Shown here: piece after piece, positions 5,125-5,812 of the stretch
Layout of the letters: every line of letters starts with the position of its first letter
Position numbering within the stretch: position 1 is the stretch's first letter
NCBI GenBank assembly: GCA_030669135.1
Contig: DAOVEE010000122.1
Location: 1 to 5,812, forward strand
Source: Candidatus Bathyarchaeota archaeon
GTDB lineage: Archaea; Thermoproteota; Bathyarchaeia; TCS64
Length of the DNA stretch: 5,812 bases
Direction: 5' to 3'
Position numbers and translations under genes: made by a program
The notes under the pieces: model-generated
The model's database searches: none
Seen by the model: only the letters and a program-made list of their open reading frames with translations
Told to the model about the DNA's origin: nothing

Positions 5125-5812
5125 GAGATGAGGCCGCCTGGGTGGGAAGCCCCGAGAACTTCACGCAAACCCACGTCGAGAGCCTGTTCTCAGAGGGCCT
5201 CGTCAGCAGCAAGGTGAACCTGGAGAAGGCGATCTTCGCCTTGGAGTACGTGGCTCAGCTCCAGGACACCGGATTAGACTTCATGTTTAAGGGAGGGTCC
5301 GCGGTGCAGATTCTCCTGGGAGACCGTTGGAACCGGCTTAGCGTCGACGTGGACATATGCACTGACGCCTCTGAGGAGGAGCTGAGAGAAACACTTGAGG
5401 CTATAAAGCGTAGGTTTGAGGGCGGGGGCTTCACATACGGCGCCCGGAGGGAAGAGATTCTAGGCGCGGTCCCCTTCCTCTCCTTCAGGGTGACGACGCC
5501 GCCCATCACCGAGAGAGGCAGAGTGATCCTCCTCGACGCCATGGGGTTAAAACCCCGCTATGCTACGAGGACGACTCCACTGAGGTCCTTCTACTATGAC
5601 TCCCACGTCACCGTGACCACCCCAACCATAGGCGCCATACTGGGTGACAAGCTCTCCACCATCGGGCCCACCACGGTGGGACGAGCCATGAGGGACAGCC
5701 GAAACGGCCTCGAGTACGCGAAGCACTTCTACGACATATACCACCTGTCATACGCTGAGCCTGACTCAGAGGAGTGCGCTAAAGCCTACTCAGAGTCTGT
5801 GGACATCCAGTC
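5121..5812 (+). CDS. AbiEii-type nucleotidyltransferase toxin, C-terminus cut by window edge
   Basis: The visible 230 residues contain the AbiEii/AbiGii nucleotidyltransferase core: K57-GGS60, then R72, S74 and D76-x-D78 (metal-binding carboxylates), a third candidate carboxylate at D139 (ILLDAMG), K177 in GAILGDKL, and K201-HFYD205-IYHL, the K..YD motif of the family. Related toxins attach nucleotides to target RNA such as tRNA and stop translation until the antitoxin intervenes; the substrate here is unknown. The start is GTG at 5121, overlapping the antitoxin stop as GTGA, with an SD-like GGAGG (5106-5110) 10 nt upstream; another in-frame GTG exists at 5142, and an ATG at 5283 is too late because it would remove about 54 residues. 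The spacing between GGS and DxD (15 residues) is longer than in the typical GSx10DxD description. The end of the protein lies beyond the window. Confidence 0.85.
   Translation, partial: MRDEAAWVGSPENFTQTHVESLFSEGLVSSKVNLEKAIFALEYVAQLQDTGLDFMFKGGSAVQILLGDRWNRLSVDVDICTDASEEELRETLEAIKRRFEGGGFTYGARREEILGAVPFLSFRVTTPPITERGRVILLDAMGLKPRYATRTTPLRSFYYDSHVTVTTPTIGAILGDKLSTIGPTTVGRAMRDSRNGLEYAKHFYDIYHLSYAEPDSEECAKAYSESVDIQ

Overview
The window looks like chromosomal DNA of an archaeon, most likely a thermophile-type member of the TACK/Thermoproteota side, although the lineage is only inferred. Each transcription unit has an A/T-rich TATA-like box about 25-31 bp upstream of its start codon, which predicts leaderless or nearly leaderless mRNAs. 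Second genes are attached by 4-bp start/stop overlaps (ATGA, ATGA, GTGA). Coding DNA is GC-rich and intergenic DNA is clearly AT-rich. The gene families present (HypD, stand-alone acylphosphatase, Nfn/Sud-type flavoprotein pair, AbiE-like pair) all occur in archaea.

Layout: (1) 1-1881, minus strand: a two-gene redox operon, nfnA/sudB-like (1042-1881) followed by nfnB/sudA/gltA-like (1-1045, cut by the window edge). Together they should form a heterodimeric flavin/iron-sulfur transhydrogenase of the NADPH:ferredoxin (Nfn) family. (2) 1882-2156: an AT-rich divergent promoter region with a striking inverted repeat over the nfnA start codon. (3) 2157-2456, plus strand: a 99-residue two-helix membrane protein that reads like the first and last parts of an MFS transporter joined together. 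(4) 2431-3800, minus strand: hypD (hydrogenase maturation) translationally coupled to a stand-alone acylphosphatase gene. (5) 3801-4329: a 529-bp AT-rich region with the hypD and abiE promoters, inverted repeats and no convincing gene. (6) 4330-5812, plus strand: an AbiE-like toxin-antitoxin pair, a winged-helix AbiEi-type antitoxin and an AbiEii-type nucleotidyltransferase toxin, the latter cut by the window edge.

How the genes relate: Nfn-type enzymes balance the NADPH and ferredoxin pools, and HypD builds the Fe(CN)2CO centre of [NiFe] hydrogenases, so regions 1 and 4 both fit an anaerobic, hydrogen/ferredoxin-based metabolism. No hydrogenase structural gene is in view. The AbiE pair and the MFS remnant suggest a plastic spot next to this housekeeping block.

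Most interesting points: the Nfn small subunit has lost the glycine-rich NAD-binding loop while keeping its flavin and [2Fe-2S] residues, so its electron partner may not be NAD(H). An inverted repeat with 11-bp arms and one bulge sits across the predicted transcription and translation start of that operon. HypD and a free acylphosphatase are translationally coupled. I did not find a clearly new multi-gene system.
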